Shown: positions 7,032-14,330, counted from the first letter of the stretch. The stretch: DNA of 64,000 nt from Aromatoleum bremense (GCF_017894365.1 NZ_CP059467.1:2170001-2234000), one strand, 5' to 3'. Translations and numbers: made by a program. The notes: generated by a model from the letters alone, not told the origin.

Positions 7032-9120
7032 CCTGCTCGATACCGCGACCGCTGATCTTTTCGGCGCAGACGTGGCAGACGTTCCGCTGATCGAGGCGAA
7101 CCCCGCGCCAATACTGGCCGGAACGGCAGAACGTGAAGAACGTGAACTCAATAGCTCGCTGAAAAATGTTTCTGGCCTGGGGGCGGCTGAGGGCGCTGAG
7201 GCTGATTGCGCATTGCTTCATCCGTTTGGCGACGTTCCAGACGTTCCAGACGTTCCGCCCAATAACGGCGCGGGTTCTAGCGGAACGGCAGGCGGAACGG
7301 CAGACGTTCCAGGCGTTCCGGCGCTGGCCGATCTGATCGAGGCCGCGACCGCTGGCGAGGGTGGCGACACCGAGGAAACGGCGGTTCCGTCCGTGCCAGA
7401 GGATGAACGCCCCTGCTTCAAGGTGTATGACGACTGGACGCTGCTCGACACCGGGCGAAGGCTGAGGCCGGGCGTGTGGCTGCACGGCATGAGCAAGCCG
7501 AAGAAGGAGGAAATGCCGGTTCCCGTCGACACCTGGGTATGCGGGCCGCTGCATATCGAGGCGCAGACCTTCGACGGCGGAGAAAACAACTTCGGGCGGC
7601 TGCTCCGCTTCAAGAACACGGCGGGCCGCTGGCGTTCGTGGGCGATGCCGATGGAACTGCTGAAGGGCGACGGTTCCGACCTGCGCGGCGAACTGCTGGC
7701 GATGGGGCTGGAACTTGATCCGTTTGCACGCCAGAACCTAGCGCGCTACCTGCAAGAGCGCACGCCGAAAAAGCGCATCCGGTGCGCGCTGCAAGTCGGA
7801 TGGTGCGGCAGTGTGTTCGTGCTGCCTGATGCGGTGATCGGGCCGAACGCGGCGGGCGTGATCTTCCAGAGCGGCGAACGCTCGCACGACGAGCATGGGC
7901 AGGCCGGAACGCTCGACGGGTGGCAAGCCGAGATCGCGGCGCGGGCGGTGGAGAATCCCCTGTTCCTGCTGGCGCTGTCGGCGGCGTTCGCCGGGCCGCT
8001 GCTCAAGCGCACCAATACCGAGGGCGGCGGGTTGCATTTCGTGGGCGATTCCTCGACCGGCAAGACGACGATTCTGGAAGCCGCGTGTTCCGTGTGGGGC
8101 GGGCCTGGGTATCGGCGGAGCTGGCGGGCGACCGCGAACGGGATGGAGGGCGCGGCGGCGCTGCTCAATGACTGCCTGCTGGCGCTAGACGAAATCAGCG
8201 AATGCGATCCCCGCGAGGTGGGCGCAATCGTCTACAGCCTGGGCAACGGGCGCGGGAAGCAGCGGGCGAGCCGAACGGGCGCGGCGCGATCCGTGACCCG
8301 GTGGCAGGCGTTCATCGTGTCGACGGGCGAGCGCACCATCGGCACGACGATGATGGAAGGCGGGCAACGCACGAAGGCCGGGCAGGCTGTGCGGCTGCTC
8401 GACATTCCTGCGGCGCGGCGCTTCGGCTGCTTCGATGAACTGCACGGCATGGCAACCGGCACCGCGCTGTCGGATGCGATCAAGCGGGCGGCGACTCAAC
8501 ATCATGGCCGGGCCGGGCGGGCGTTCCTCGAACGGCTGACGCACGACGAGCGCGACATGGCCGGGCGGCTCGAACGCTTCAAGGCGCTGCCTGCCTTCAA
8601 TCCGCCAGAGGCCGAAGGGCAGGACAAGCGAGCGGCATCCCGCTTTGCACTGCTGGCGCTGGCGGGCGAACTGGCGACCGAGTACGGCATCACCGGCTGG
8701 CCGGAACAGGCGGCGCTCGACGCTGCGGTGATCGGGTTCCAGGCGTGGCGAGCCATGCGCGGCGGCGGCAACGACGAGCGGCGGCAAATCCTCGACAAGC
8801 TGGCCGGATTCCTCGAACGGCATGGGGATAGCCGGTTCTCCGACTGGACGGCAGACGGCGCGGCGATCCGTGACCGGGCGGGCTGGTGGAAGCCTGACGA
8901 TGCGGGCGGGCGGCTGTACCTGTTCAATGCGGACGGGCTGCGCGAGGCGCTGAAGGGCTTCGACTTCAAGCGGGCGCTCGACGTGCTGGAATCCTGCGGC
9001 GTGATCCCCAAAGCGAGCGCGACGGGCGAACGCTCGAAAACAGAGAACGTCGGCGGGCGCAAGGTACGCGTCTATCCCGTCCGTGCCGACGCGCTGCATG
9101 GGGTGGGCAATGGGGCTTGA
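7021..9120 (+). CDS. DUF927-domain ATPase, likely replicative helicase-like protein
   Basis: A 699-residue protein. Residues about 1-125 are low complexity with repeated DVP and GTA tripeptides. The DUF927 domain follows, with Walker A GDSSTGKTT (about 342-350), Walker B LLALDEISE (about 386-394) and an arginine-rich GKQRASRTG segment. The C-terminal third reads like a winged-helix region (DKLAGFLERHGDSRFSDW). DUF927 proteins usually accompany Toprim primases in phages and islands, and together they form a P4-alpha-like primase/helicase pair. The start overlaps the primase stop by 11 bases. The 17-bp palindrome at 7294-7310 recurs in the next gene. Confidence 0.85.
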   Translation: MANDLLDTATADLFGADVADVPLIEANPAPILAGTAEREERELNSSLKNVSGLGAAEGAEADCALLHPFGDVPDVPDVPPNNGAGSSGTAGGTADVPGVPALADLIEAATAGEGGDTEETAVPSVPEDERPCFKVYDDWTLLDTGRRLRPGVWLHGMSKPKKEEMPVPVDTWVCGPLHIEAQTFDGGENNFGRLLRFKNTAGRWRSWAMPMELLKGDGSDLRGELLAMGLELDPFARQNLARYLQERTPKKRIRCALQVGWCGSVFVLPDAVIGPNAAGVIFQSGERSHDEHGQAGTLDGWQAEIAARAVENPLFLLALSAAFAGPLLKRTNTEGGGLHFVGDSSTGKTTILEAACSVWGGPGYRRSWRATANGMEGAAALLNDCLLALDEISECDPREVGAIVYSLGNGRGKQRASRTGAARSVTRWQAFIVSTGERTIGTTMMEGGQRTKAGQAVRLLDIPAARRFGCFDELHGMATGTALSDAIKRAATQHHGRAGRAFLERLTHDERDMAGRLERFKALPAFNPPEAEGQDKRAASRFALLALAGELATEYGITGWPEQAALDAAVIGFQAWRAMRGGGNDERRQILDKLAGFLERHGDSRFSDWTADGAAIRDRAGWWKPDDAGGRLYLFNADGLREALKGFDFKRALDVLESCGVIPKASATGERSKTENVGGRKVRVYPVRADALHGVGNGA

Positions 9121-9646
9121 TGACCTGCTCGCCAGACTGGAACGGGCCGCTGGAACGGCTGGAACGGCAGACGTTCCCGCAGACGTTCCAGCAAATCCCT
9201 TGCAAACACTGGGCGGAACGGCTGGAACGGCTGGAACGGCAGAAAAAGGCAAAGGCGGGGGCGATTCCAGCGAAACGCTGCCGAGCGACACCGCGCCGCC
9301 CATCCGGGCAGCGCGCTGGCTGCTGCACTACGCCGACCGCGAGCCGCTTGAAGTGTGGTTCGCGCCCGCTGCCGACCATGCCGAGGCACTGGTGGCCTAT
9401 CCCGATGCTGTGGCGGCTGAACCGCTGGCCGAAGTACGCACGCAAGTACGCAACGAGGTACGCACGGAAACGACGGCGCGGGGCTGCTCGACTTGCCGAC
9501 ACCGCAAGAGGCCGGGCCTGTCGGCGGGCTACTGCGGCGGCGGGCGTGACGATCTTCCTGCCGCGTATGGACTGCATCACCCGCTGCGCAAGCTACCCGA
9601 CGACCAGGGCGCGAGCTGCGCCAGCTACAAGACCTTCGAGGACTGA
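9110..9646 (+). CDS. island protein with GTA/DVP repeats and a C-terminal Cys cluster
   Basis: 178 residues from ATG 9110, which overlaps the DUF927 stop. An acidic start (GLDDLLARLERA) is followed by GTAGTADVPADVP and GTAGTAGTA repeats of the kind seen in the DUF927 protein. A VRTQVRNEVRTE triplet repeat precedes the C-terminal Cys cluster: CSTCRHRKRPGLSAGYCGG, then GLHHPLRKLPDDQGASC. The Cys/His spacing suggests a zinc-binding module. Similar Cys-cluster tails occur in proteins of phage-like islands. Function unknown; the short spacing suggests co-translation with the replication genes. Confidence 0.7.
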   Translation: MGLDDLLARLERAAGTAGTADVPADVPANPLQTLGGTAGTAGTAEKGKGGGDSSETLPSDTAPPIRAARWLLHYADREPLEVWFAPAADHAEALVAYPDAVAAEPLAEVRTQVRNEVRTETTARGCSTCRHRKRPGLSAGYCGGGRDDLPAAYGLHHPLRKLPDDQGASCASYKTFED

Positions 9647-9648
9647 CC

Positions 9649-10014
9649 ATGCAAAAGACCTTCCCCCCTGAGTTCTCCGCGCTGATGGCGCAGTACCACG
9701 CTACCGCTGCTGGCCTGGGTGACGATCACCCGATCACGCGGCGGCTGTGGTTGATGGTGGTGCACACCGCGCCTTCGTGGTTCGTGGATGAAATGTCCGC
9801 GATGGCGAAGGACATGGGCCTGATCCCTGAGCCGTGCGCGTGCGACGACGACGGCCAGAGGTTCTACAGCCCCGATGCGCTGGCGGCGAAGCTGGGCATC
9901 CCCGCAGACGAGGTGCAGCAGCACATGGATGTGCTCAGGGCCGATGCGGCAGCGATGGGCCTGCCTGATGCGATCCTGGCGAAGGATGCGACCGAGTTGA
10001 ATCGGCTGCACTGA
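9649..10014 (+). CDS. hypothetical island protein
   Basis: 121 residues, starting 3 bases after the previous stop, so it is part of the same transcript. The C-terminal half (FYSPDALAAKLGIPADEVQQ) has the spacing of a helix-turn-helix, so DNA binding is possible. A CACDDDG motif sits in the middle. No signal peptide or membrane helix. Family not recognised. Confidence 0.65.
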   Translation: MQKTFPPEFSALMAQYHATAAGLGDDHPITRRLWLMVVHTAPSWFVDEMSAMAKDMGLIPEPCACDDDGQRFYSPDALAAKLGIPADEVQQHMDVLRADAAAMGLPDAILAKDATELNRLH

Positions 10015-10028
10015 TCGAGGACGACGCC

Positions 10029-10670
10029 ATGACCAGGAAGAAAACGCCACCAACCCCGAAGCCGAGGAAGGCGATCCATTGCCGAGCCGACGACGACCCC
10101 GAGGTGACACACCGCAACTATGCTCAGGCGATCATCGCGCCCGAAGTGGGCGCGTTTCGCATCGTGTCGGCGTGCGAGCAACCGGGCCTCAAGGATCAAC
10201 TCGATACCCCTGCCATGATCCGGCTGCTGAAAGATCGCGGCGAGGCGGTCAATCAGGGCGACATGACCCACGCCGAACAGATGCTTGCGGCTCAGGCGAC
10301 GGCGCTTCAAACGCTGTTCGTGCGGCTCTCCGAACGGGCGATGGAGCAAGGGCACACGCCGAACATCGAAGCCTTCATGCGGCTGGCACTGCGTGCGCAA
10401 TCGCAGAGCCGGGCAACGCTGGAAACCCTGGCGACGATCAAGAATCCGCCGATGATCTTCGCCAAACAGGCGAACGTCACGACGGGGCCGCAGCAGATCA
10501 ACAACGGAACCGTCGCGGGATCGTGCGCGCGGGAAAACGAAACCGAGCAAAGCAAACTATTCGAGGTCGAGAATGGGCAACGGCTGGACACCCGAGCGCC
10601 GGGCGCGACAATCCGAACTGATCCGGCAATGGCGACCGTGGGAACAATCGACGGGACCGCGAACCGCTGA
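10029..10670 (+). CDS. conserved island/prophage-type hypothetical protein
   Basis: 213 residues with a basic, proline-rich N-terminus (MTRKKTPPTPKPRKAIHCRA), then a helical core ending ALRAQSQSRATLETLATIKN, then PPMIFAKQANVTTGPQQINN. Proteins with this AKQAN...QQxNNG tail are known next to small prophage and island genes, sometimes near terminases; that link is from memory only. The C-terminal 35 residues overlap the next gene in another frame. Confidence 0.65.
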   Translation: MTRKKTPPTPKPRKAIHCRADDDPEVTHRNYAQAIIAPEVGAFRIVSACEQPGLKDQLDTPAMIRLLKDRGEAVNQGDMTHAEQMLAAQATALQTLFVRLSERAMEQGHTPNIEAFMRLALRAQSQSRATLETLATIKNPPMIFAKQANVTTGPQQINNGTVAGSCARENETEQSKLFEVENGQRLDTRAPGATIRTDPAMATVGTIDGTANR

Positions 10671-10863
10671 AGGCAAGGCGCAGGTATCGCGCAACGCTTT
10701 CAAGGGCGGCTGGCGCGATCAACTGCGGGCGCTGGGGCGGGCGCTACAGGCGCAAGAGCAAGCCCGGCGGGACGCGCGCTGCGACGGGGGGAGGGCTGAA
10801 AGTCCGGCGCTTCAAGCTGGGAAACCGACCGGTATCAATCGTGAGAGCGCTAACCTGAAATAG
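10573..10863 (+). CDS. STGPRT-motif small island protein
   Basis: 96 residues reading MGNGWTPERRARQSELIRQW then PWEQSTGPRTAEGKAQVSRN. The STGPRT-x-EGKA core and a following Asn are the hallmark of a small family found beside phage and island genes. It overlaps the 3' end of the preceding gene by 98 bases in a different frame, a long overlap that suggests the earlier gene's tail or this start may be mis-set. The last 25 residues look unstructured. Function unknown. Confidence 0.6.
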   Translation: MGNGWTPERRARQSELIRQWRPWEQSTGPRTAEGKAQVSRNAFKGGWRDQLRALGRALQAQEQARRDARCDGGRAESPALQAGKPTGINRESANLK

Positions 10864-10902
10864 CCGAGGACGCGAACCGGCACGCCGGCACGGCGCGGAA
10901 CT

Positions 10903-11016
10903 GTTTACCAAGGTGGTTACCACGAAGACCAGGGTACGCAGCTAAGCAGTTACGCAAAGAGGTACGCATGCAAAGCGGGTTTCCATGGTCGCGGTTACCA
11001 CATCGGTTTCCACGAA
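10903..11016. repeat. iteron-like 12-bp repeat array, candidate element origin
   Basis: Five copies of a 12-mer close to GGTTWCCACGAA occur at 10903-10914, 10915-10926, 10978-10989, 10993-11004 and 11005-11016, with two head-to-tail pairs. Between the groups lie three TACGCA motifs (10935-10940, 10951-10956, 10963-10968). The array fills the 333-bp gene-free stretch 10864-11196 between the last cargo gene and the right arm sites. Together with a Toprim/DUF927 pair it suggests an origin or initiator-binding region; this is inference. Confidence 0.5.
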
Positions 11017-11079
11017 CACCCGGTATCCGTGCGCGCTGCTTGGCACAATCTGGCCTATGGACTCAAGACGTGAAAATGT

Positions 11080-11100
11080 GTGCACCCATGCGTGTACCCA
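11080..11100. promoter_or_regulatory. right-end integrase arm-type sites
   Basis: GTGCACCCA (11080-11088) and GTGTACCCA (11092-11100) repeat the two 9-mers found upstream of the integrase gene, again 12 bp apart but in swapped order. They lie about 97 bp inside the candidate attR, which supports the element's right boundary. Confidence 0.5.
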
Positions 11101-11196
11101 CCACTGATCCACATTGAGAGAAGCCCAGTAGCGGCGCGGGTTTCACGGCTAACTCAATATTCAGGTGCAATTGAATGAGGTTGCGGGGTCGCAGCA

Positions 11197-11264
11197 CGTC
11201 GCAATAATCGATAAAGCCCGCGCTGTTAGCGGGCTTTATGATTTCCGGTAGCAGTACGTCATAT
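11197..11264. repeat. candidate right attachment site (attR) repeat
   Basis: Counterpart of the repeat at 3789-3856, co-linear over 68 bp, with a hairpin core differing at one position. A GCCCGC/GCGGGC hairpin at about 11213-11238 followed by TTTA could also end transcription of the cargo genes. A RAYT remnant begins 17 bp further on. Confidence 0.55.
11213..11238 (+). terminator. hairpin terminator inside attR
   Basis: An AAAGCCCGC arm and a GCGGGCTTTA arm enclose a 7-base loop. It works as a terminator in either direction and is nearly identical to the yicC-side hairpin. Confidence 0.6.
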
Positions 11265-11280
11265 GAGCTCGGAAAGCTTT

Positions 11281-11335
11281 GCGAAGCTATGAGAACTCCT
11301 GGAAAGGAAGTGTTGTATTGCAAGACCTGACCCCA
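11281..11335 (+). pseudogene. 3' remnant of a second RAYT transposase copy
   Basis: These 55 bases match the 3' end and right terminal repeat of the intact RAYT gene (13491-13547). Both start GCGAAGC, read RSYENSWKG versus RSHENSGKR, and end in the ATTGCAAGACCTGACCC terminal repeat. The rest of the gene is absent, so an earlier insertion has decayed or been replaced here. Confidence 0.65.
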
Positions 11336-11384
11336 TGTGTGGACCCATGTGTGTGCCATGTGTGTGTGACCCCATGTGTGTGGG
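11332..11384. repeat. CCATGTGTG tandem repeats
   Basis: Four copies of CCATGTGTG (near 11333, 11345, 11356 and 11372) follow the RAYT-type terminal repeat. Tandem repeats starting GACCC-n-ATG also follow the intact RAYT copy at 13540, so this layout seems linked to the transposase end. Confidence 0.6.
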
Positions 11385-11510
11385 CCGGCGTCCAGGCACC
11401 CGTTTTCAACGGGGCAGGACGAAGGCGGCCCGGCTGTAGCAACTATGTAACACGGTGTTGCGAAACTGCTCTTCCTGATTTCGTTCCTTTCATCCGACCA
11501 AGGAGAAACC

Positions 11511-12551
11511 ATGAAGGCCAAGTTCATCGCCCTGGCGCTCGCGGGCGCCGTTTCCACGCCGCTGCTGGCGCAGTCCAACGTCACCGTGTATGGCGTCGCC
11601 GACACCTACTTCGGCTACGGCAAGTATGACGACAACACCTTCACCGGGGTCAACAGCGGCGGCCTGTCGGGCTCGCGCCTGGGCTTCAAGGGCAGTGAAG
11701 ACCTCGGCAACGGCCTGAAGGCGCTGTTTGTCCTCGAATACGCGCTGAATCTTGACAAGAACGAAGGCGTCGGCACCAGCGGCGCGCGCCAGCAGTTCGT
11801 CGGCCTGCAGGGCGGCCTCGGCTTCCTCGGCTTCGGTCGCCAGTACGCGCCCGGTTATTTCGTGAACAAATACGACGCCACCGCCGGCTCCAGCGCGCTC
11901 AGCCCGCAGATCCAGCTCGCCAAGGCGGCCAAGTCGACGATCGACGCCGGCAGCGGCTCGCGCTTCGACAATTCGATCAATTACAAGTCGCCCAGCTTCG
12001 GCGGCCTGAGCGTGAACGCCATCTACAGCTTCAACGAGACGAACCAGGACGACGACCGCCGCAGCAACGACAAGCTCGGCCTCGGCCTCGAATACAAGGG
12101 CGGCCCGCTCGCCGCCGGCCTGACCTTCCAGCAGATCGAAGGCGGCGACGACCGCAAGGACCAGAAGGAATGGATGCTCGGTGCCGCCTATGACTTCGGC
12201 GTGGTGAAAGTGCTCGGCTCCTACCAGCAAGTCAAGGACGTCATCGGCAAAGCAGGCAACACCGACAAGCTCTTCCAGATCGGCGCCGTCGTCCCCGCCG
12301 GCACCGGCAAGGTCCATGTCGCCTGGGGTAAGCTCGACGCCGACCAGGGCAGCGACTACGACGTCAAGTCCTGGGTGCTGGCCTACACTTACCCGATGTC
12401 CAAGCGCACCACGCTGTATACCGGCTTCCTGCGCAACGACAACGGCAGCCTGACGAGCCAGACCAACCTCGCTAGCAATACGGTCGACGGCAGCAAGATC
12501 ACGGGCGAAGACAGCGACAACTTCGTCGCCGGCCTGCGCCACACGTTCTGA
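11511..12551 (+). CDS. Gram-negative trimeric porin
   Basis: A 346-residue outer-membrane beta-barrel. It has a cleavable signal peptide (MKAKFIALALAGAVSTPLLA, cut before QSNVTVYG), the NVTVYGVADTYFGYG first strand, GSRLGFKGSEDLGNGLKALF, and the terminal LRHTF with the C-terminal Phe needed for Bam insertion. The length and pattern fit the Porin_4/OmpC-like general porins of betaproteobacteria, which pass small hydrophilic solutes. AAGGAGAAACC precedes the ATG. It is a single gene flanked by RAYT-related DNA on both sides and ended by a strong terminator. Confidence 0.95.
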   Translation: MKAKFIALALAGAVSTPLLAQSNVTVYGVADTYFGYGKYDDNTFTGVNSGGLSGSRLGFKGSEDLGNGLKALFVLEYALNLDKNEGVGTSGARQQFVGLQGGLGFLGFGRQYAPGYFVNKYDATAGSSALSPQIQLAKAAKSTIDAGSGSRFDNSINYKSPSFGGLSVNAIYSFNETNQDDDRRSNDKLGLGLEYKGGPLAAGLTFQQIEGGDDRKDQKEWMLGAAYDFGVVKVLGSYQQVKDVIGKAGNTDKLFQIGAVVPAGTGKVHVAWGKLDADQGSDYDVKSWVLAYTYPMSKRTTLYTGFLRNDNGSLTSQTNLASNTVDGSKITGEDSDNFVAGLRHTF

Positions 12552-12571
12552 CGCCGACTGCCACCCCGGAT

Positions 12572-12593
12572 GGGCGCCCTGGCGCCCGTTTTT
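12572..12593 (+). terminator. rho-independent terminator of the porin gene
   Basis: A perfect 7-bp GGGCGCC/GGCGCCC stem with a 2-base loop is followed by GTTTTT, 20 bases after the porin stop. Confidence 0.85.
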
Positions 12594-12608
12594 CGATAGA
12601 GCCGCACG

Positions 12609-12643
12609 GATCTGTGCACAGATCTGGGGTCAGGTCTTGCAAT
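12609..12643. repeat. left end of RAYT element: palindrome plus terminal inverted repeat
   Basis: A perfect 16-bp palindrome GATCTGTGCACAGATC (12609-12624) abuts TGGGGTCAGGTCTTGCAAT (12625-12643), which is the inverse of the sequence just after the transposase gene (13528-13545). Together they bracket the RAYT gene. Confidence 0.7.
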
Positions 12644-12672
12644 AGCGCATCCTCCTCTGTCATAGTGCTGCC

Positions 12673-13521
12673 ATGGCACGTCCCTTGAGACTCGAACTCT
12701 CCGGAGGTCTTTACCACGTCACCTCGCGCGGCGATGGCAGGGATGATATTTACCTGTCGGAGGAGGACCGGGAAATCTGGCTGGCGGTGCTGGGGCAGGT
12801 GTGCAAGCGCTTCAACTGGGTGTGCCACGCCTGGTGCCAGATGACCAATCACTACCATCTGGTGATTGAGACGCCGGAGGCGAATCTCGCCGCGGGGATG
12901 CGCCAACTCAATGGCGTTTATACGCAACGATTCAATCGCTTGCATGGGCGGGTAGGACATGTGTTCCAGGGCCGATACAAGGCTATTCTGGTCGAGCGTG
13001 ACAGCTACCTGCTCGAACTCGCGCGGTACGTGGTGCTGAACCCGCTGCGCGCCGGGATGGTCAGGGAACCCGAAAGCTGGCGATGGAGCAGCTACCTTTC
13101 CACGTGCGGGTTGGCGCCGGCGCCCGAGTGGCTGCGGACCGACTGGGTACTCGCGCAATTCGGACGGCGGCGTGTCAGCGCGATTCGCAAGTACGTTCAG
13201 TTCGTGCACCAGGGTGCGCGGCTGCCGAGTATATGGACGCAGTTGCGCGGGCAGATTTACTTGGGCTCGGAAGCTTTTGTGGCCCAGATGCATACGCAAC
13301 TGGAGCAGAGGCCGTCACTGGATGAAATCCCGCGTGCGCAAAGGCGGGGGGCGCCTCAGCCGCTGACGGATTTTGAGTCGCGCTATGGGCGCCGCGAAGC
13401 GATGGCCCGTGCGTACCTGTCGGGCCAGCATACGATGGCGGCGATCGCAGAGCATTTTGGCGTGCACTACTCCACCGTGAGCAGAATGGTGCGAAGCCAT
13501 GAAAATTCCGGGAAGAGGTGA
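12673..13521 (+). CDS. REP-associated tyrosine transposase (RAYT, Y1_Tnp)
   Basis: 282 residues. The HUH motif appears as QMTNHYHLV (about residues 56-64), preceded by GGLYHVTSRGDGRDDIY and followed by YVVLNPLRAGMV, the region holding the catalytic Tyr. The C-terminal part (MAAIAEHFGVHYSTVSRMVR) is a helix-turn-helix, as in the long RAYT subgroup. RAYTs nick and mobilise short palindromic REP-like sequences and are usually domesticated single copies. Here the gene is flanked by inverted 18-bp ends, and a decayed copy of its 3' end lies at 11281, so it may have moved locally. Confidence 0.92.
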   Translation: MARPLRLELSGGLYHVTSRGDGRDDIYLSEEDREIWLAVLGQVCKRFNWVCHAWCQMTNHYHLVIETPEANLAAGMRQLNGVYTQRFNRLHGRVGHVFQGRYKAILVERDSYLLELARYVVLNPLRAGMVREPESWRWSSYLSTCGLAPAPEWLRTDWVLAQFGRRRVSAIRKYVQFVHQGARLPSIWTQLRGQIYLGSEAFVAQMHTQLEQRPSLDEIPRAQRRGAPQPLTDFESRYGRREAMARAYLSGQHTMAAIAEHFGVHYSTVSRMVRSHENSGKR

Positions 13522-13527
13522 TCTTGC

Positions 13528-13597
13528 ATTGCAAGACCTGACCCTATGGTCCCTCTGTTGACCCTATGGCCCCTCTCGACCCTATGGCCCCTCTGAG
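13528..13597. repeat. right end of RAYT element plus GACCCTATGG tandem repeats
   Basis: ATTGCAAGACCTGACCC (13528-13544) mirrors the left end. It runs into three tandem units starting GACCCTATGG at 13540, 13560 and 13578 (periods 20 and 18 bp). The units end just before the next gene's start and give a spurious upstream extension of that reading frame. Confidence 0.7.
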
Positions 13598-13607
13598 AGA
13601 CTTCGAC

Positions 13608-14327
13608 ATGATGCTGTCCCGCCTCACGCTGGGCGTCGCGATCCTTGCCGCCTTGGTGCTGTTCATGTCCGGCTCGGGCACGCGCTTCGGGCTGTGGCCG
13701 TTTCAGACCGGCTTCCTGCTGCTGAAATGGGCCGCGTATTTCGGGCTCGCGGCGGCCGCGGTTGCGCTCGTCGGTCTGCTCGCGCCGAAGCTGCGCGCCG
13801 GACGGGGCCTCTGGTTCGCTGCCACGCTCACGCTCGGCCTCGCCGTCGCGGCCGTGCCGGCGTACTGGATGCAGGCGGCCGGCAAGGTGCCGCCGATTCA
13901 CGACCTCAGCACGGACCTCGACAATCCGCCGGCTTTCGCCGCGGTGTTGGCGCAGCGGGGCGACGCGTCGAACCCGCCCGAGCATGGCGGCCCGGCAATT
14001 GCCGAGGCGCAGCGCCGCGCCTATCCGGACATCCGGCCGCTGGTGCTGTCGCTGCCGCCCGCGCAAGCGTTCGCGCGCGCATTGCGGGCAGCGCGCGCGA
14101 TGGGTTGGGAGATCGTCGCGCAGGATGCTGCCGCGGGACGGATCGAAGCGACGGCGACGACGCTGTGGTTCGGCTTCAGGGACGATGTCGTCGTGCGTGT
14201 CGCGCCGACGGACGGCGGCAGCCGCATCGACGTCCGCTCGGCGTCGCGCGTCGGCGTCAGCGACGTCGGCGCCAACGCGAAGCGGATCCGTGCCTATCTG
14301 GCGAAGCTCGCCGACTCCGCCGATTGA
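13608..14327 (+). CDS. DUF1499-family membrane protein
   Basis: 239 residues from ATG 13608 (or the adjacent ATG 13611), with GAGAGA about 8 bases upstream; the open frame further upstream is only tandem repeat. The N-terminal half has three hydrophobic helices (about residues 5-22, 31-55, 65-85). The C-terminal soluble domain starts near GKVPPIHDLSTDLDNPPAF, the DUF1499 signature, and continues through WEIVAQDAAAGRIEATATT. Function of DUF1499 is unknown; the domain probably lies in the periplasm. It is convergent with the MBL hydrolase gene, 3 bp between stops. Confidence 0.85.
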   Translation: MMLSRLTLGVAILAALVLFMSGSGTRFGLWPFQTGFLLLKWAAYFGLAAAAVALVGLLAPKLRAGRGLWFAATLTLGLAVAAVPAYWMQAAGKVPPIHDLSTDLDNPPAFAAVLAQRGDASNPPEHGGPAIAEAQRRAYPDIRPLVLSLPPAQAFARALRAARAMGWEIVAQDAAAGRIEATATTLWFGFRDDVVVRVAPTDGGSRIDVRSASRVGVSDVGANAKRIRAYLAKLADSAD

Positions 14328-14330
14328 TGT

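Larger units (their letters stand above)
3789..11264. mobile_element. small integrative element (integrase, AlpA-like, Toprim primase, DUF927 ATPase)
   Basis: The element is bounded by the 68-bp imperfect repeats at 3789-3856 and 11197-11264. Just inside each end is a pair of 9-bp sites with 12-bp periodicity (3877-3897 and 11080-11100), as expected of integrase arm sites. All genes inside read on the plus strand: integrase, a regulator, a small membrane protein, a Toprim primase, a DUF927 ATPase and four small unknown genes. No relaxase, conjugation, capsid or terminase large-subunit gene is visible. It therefore resembles a satellite-type or mobilizable integrative element with its own replication module. 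The assignment is inferred from architecture; the exact ends are not proven. Confidence 0.75.
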
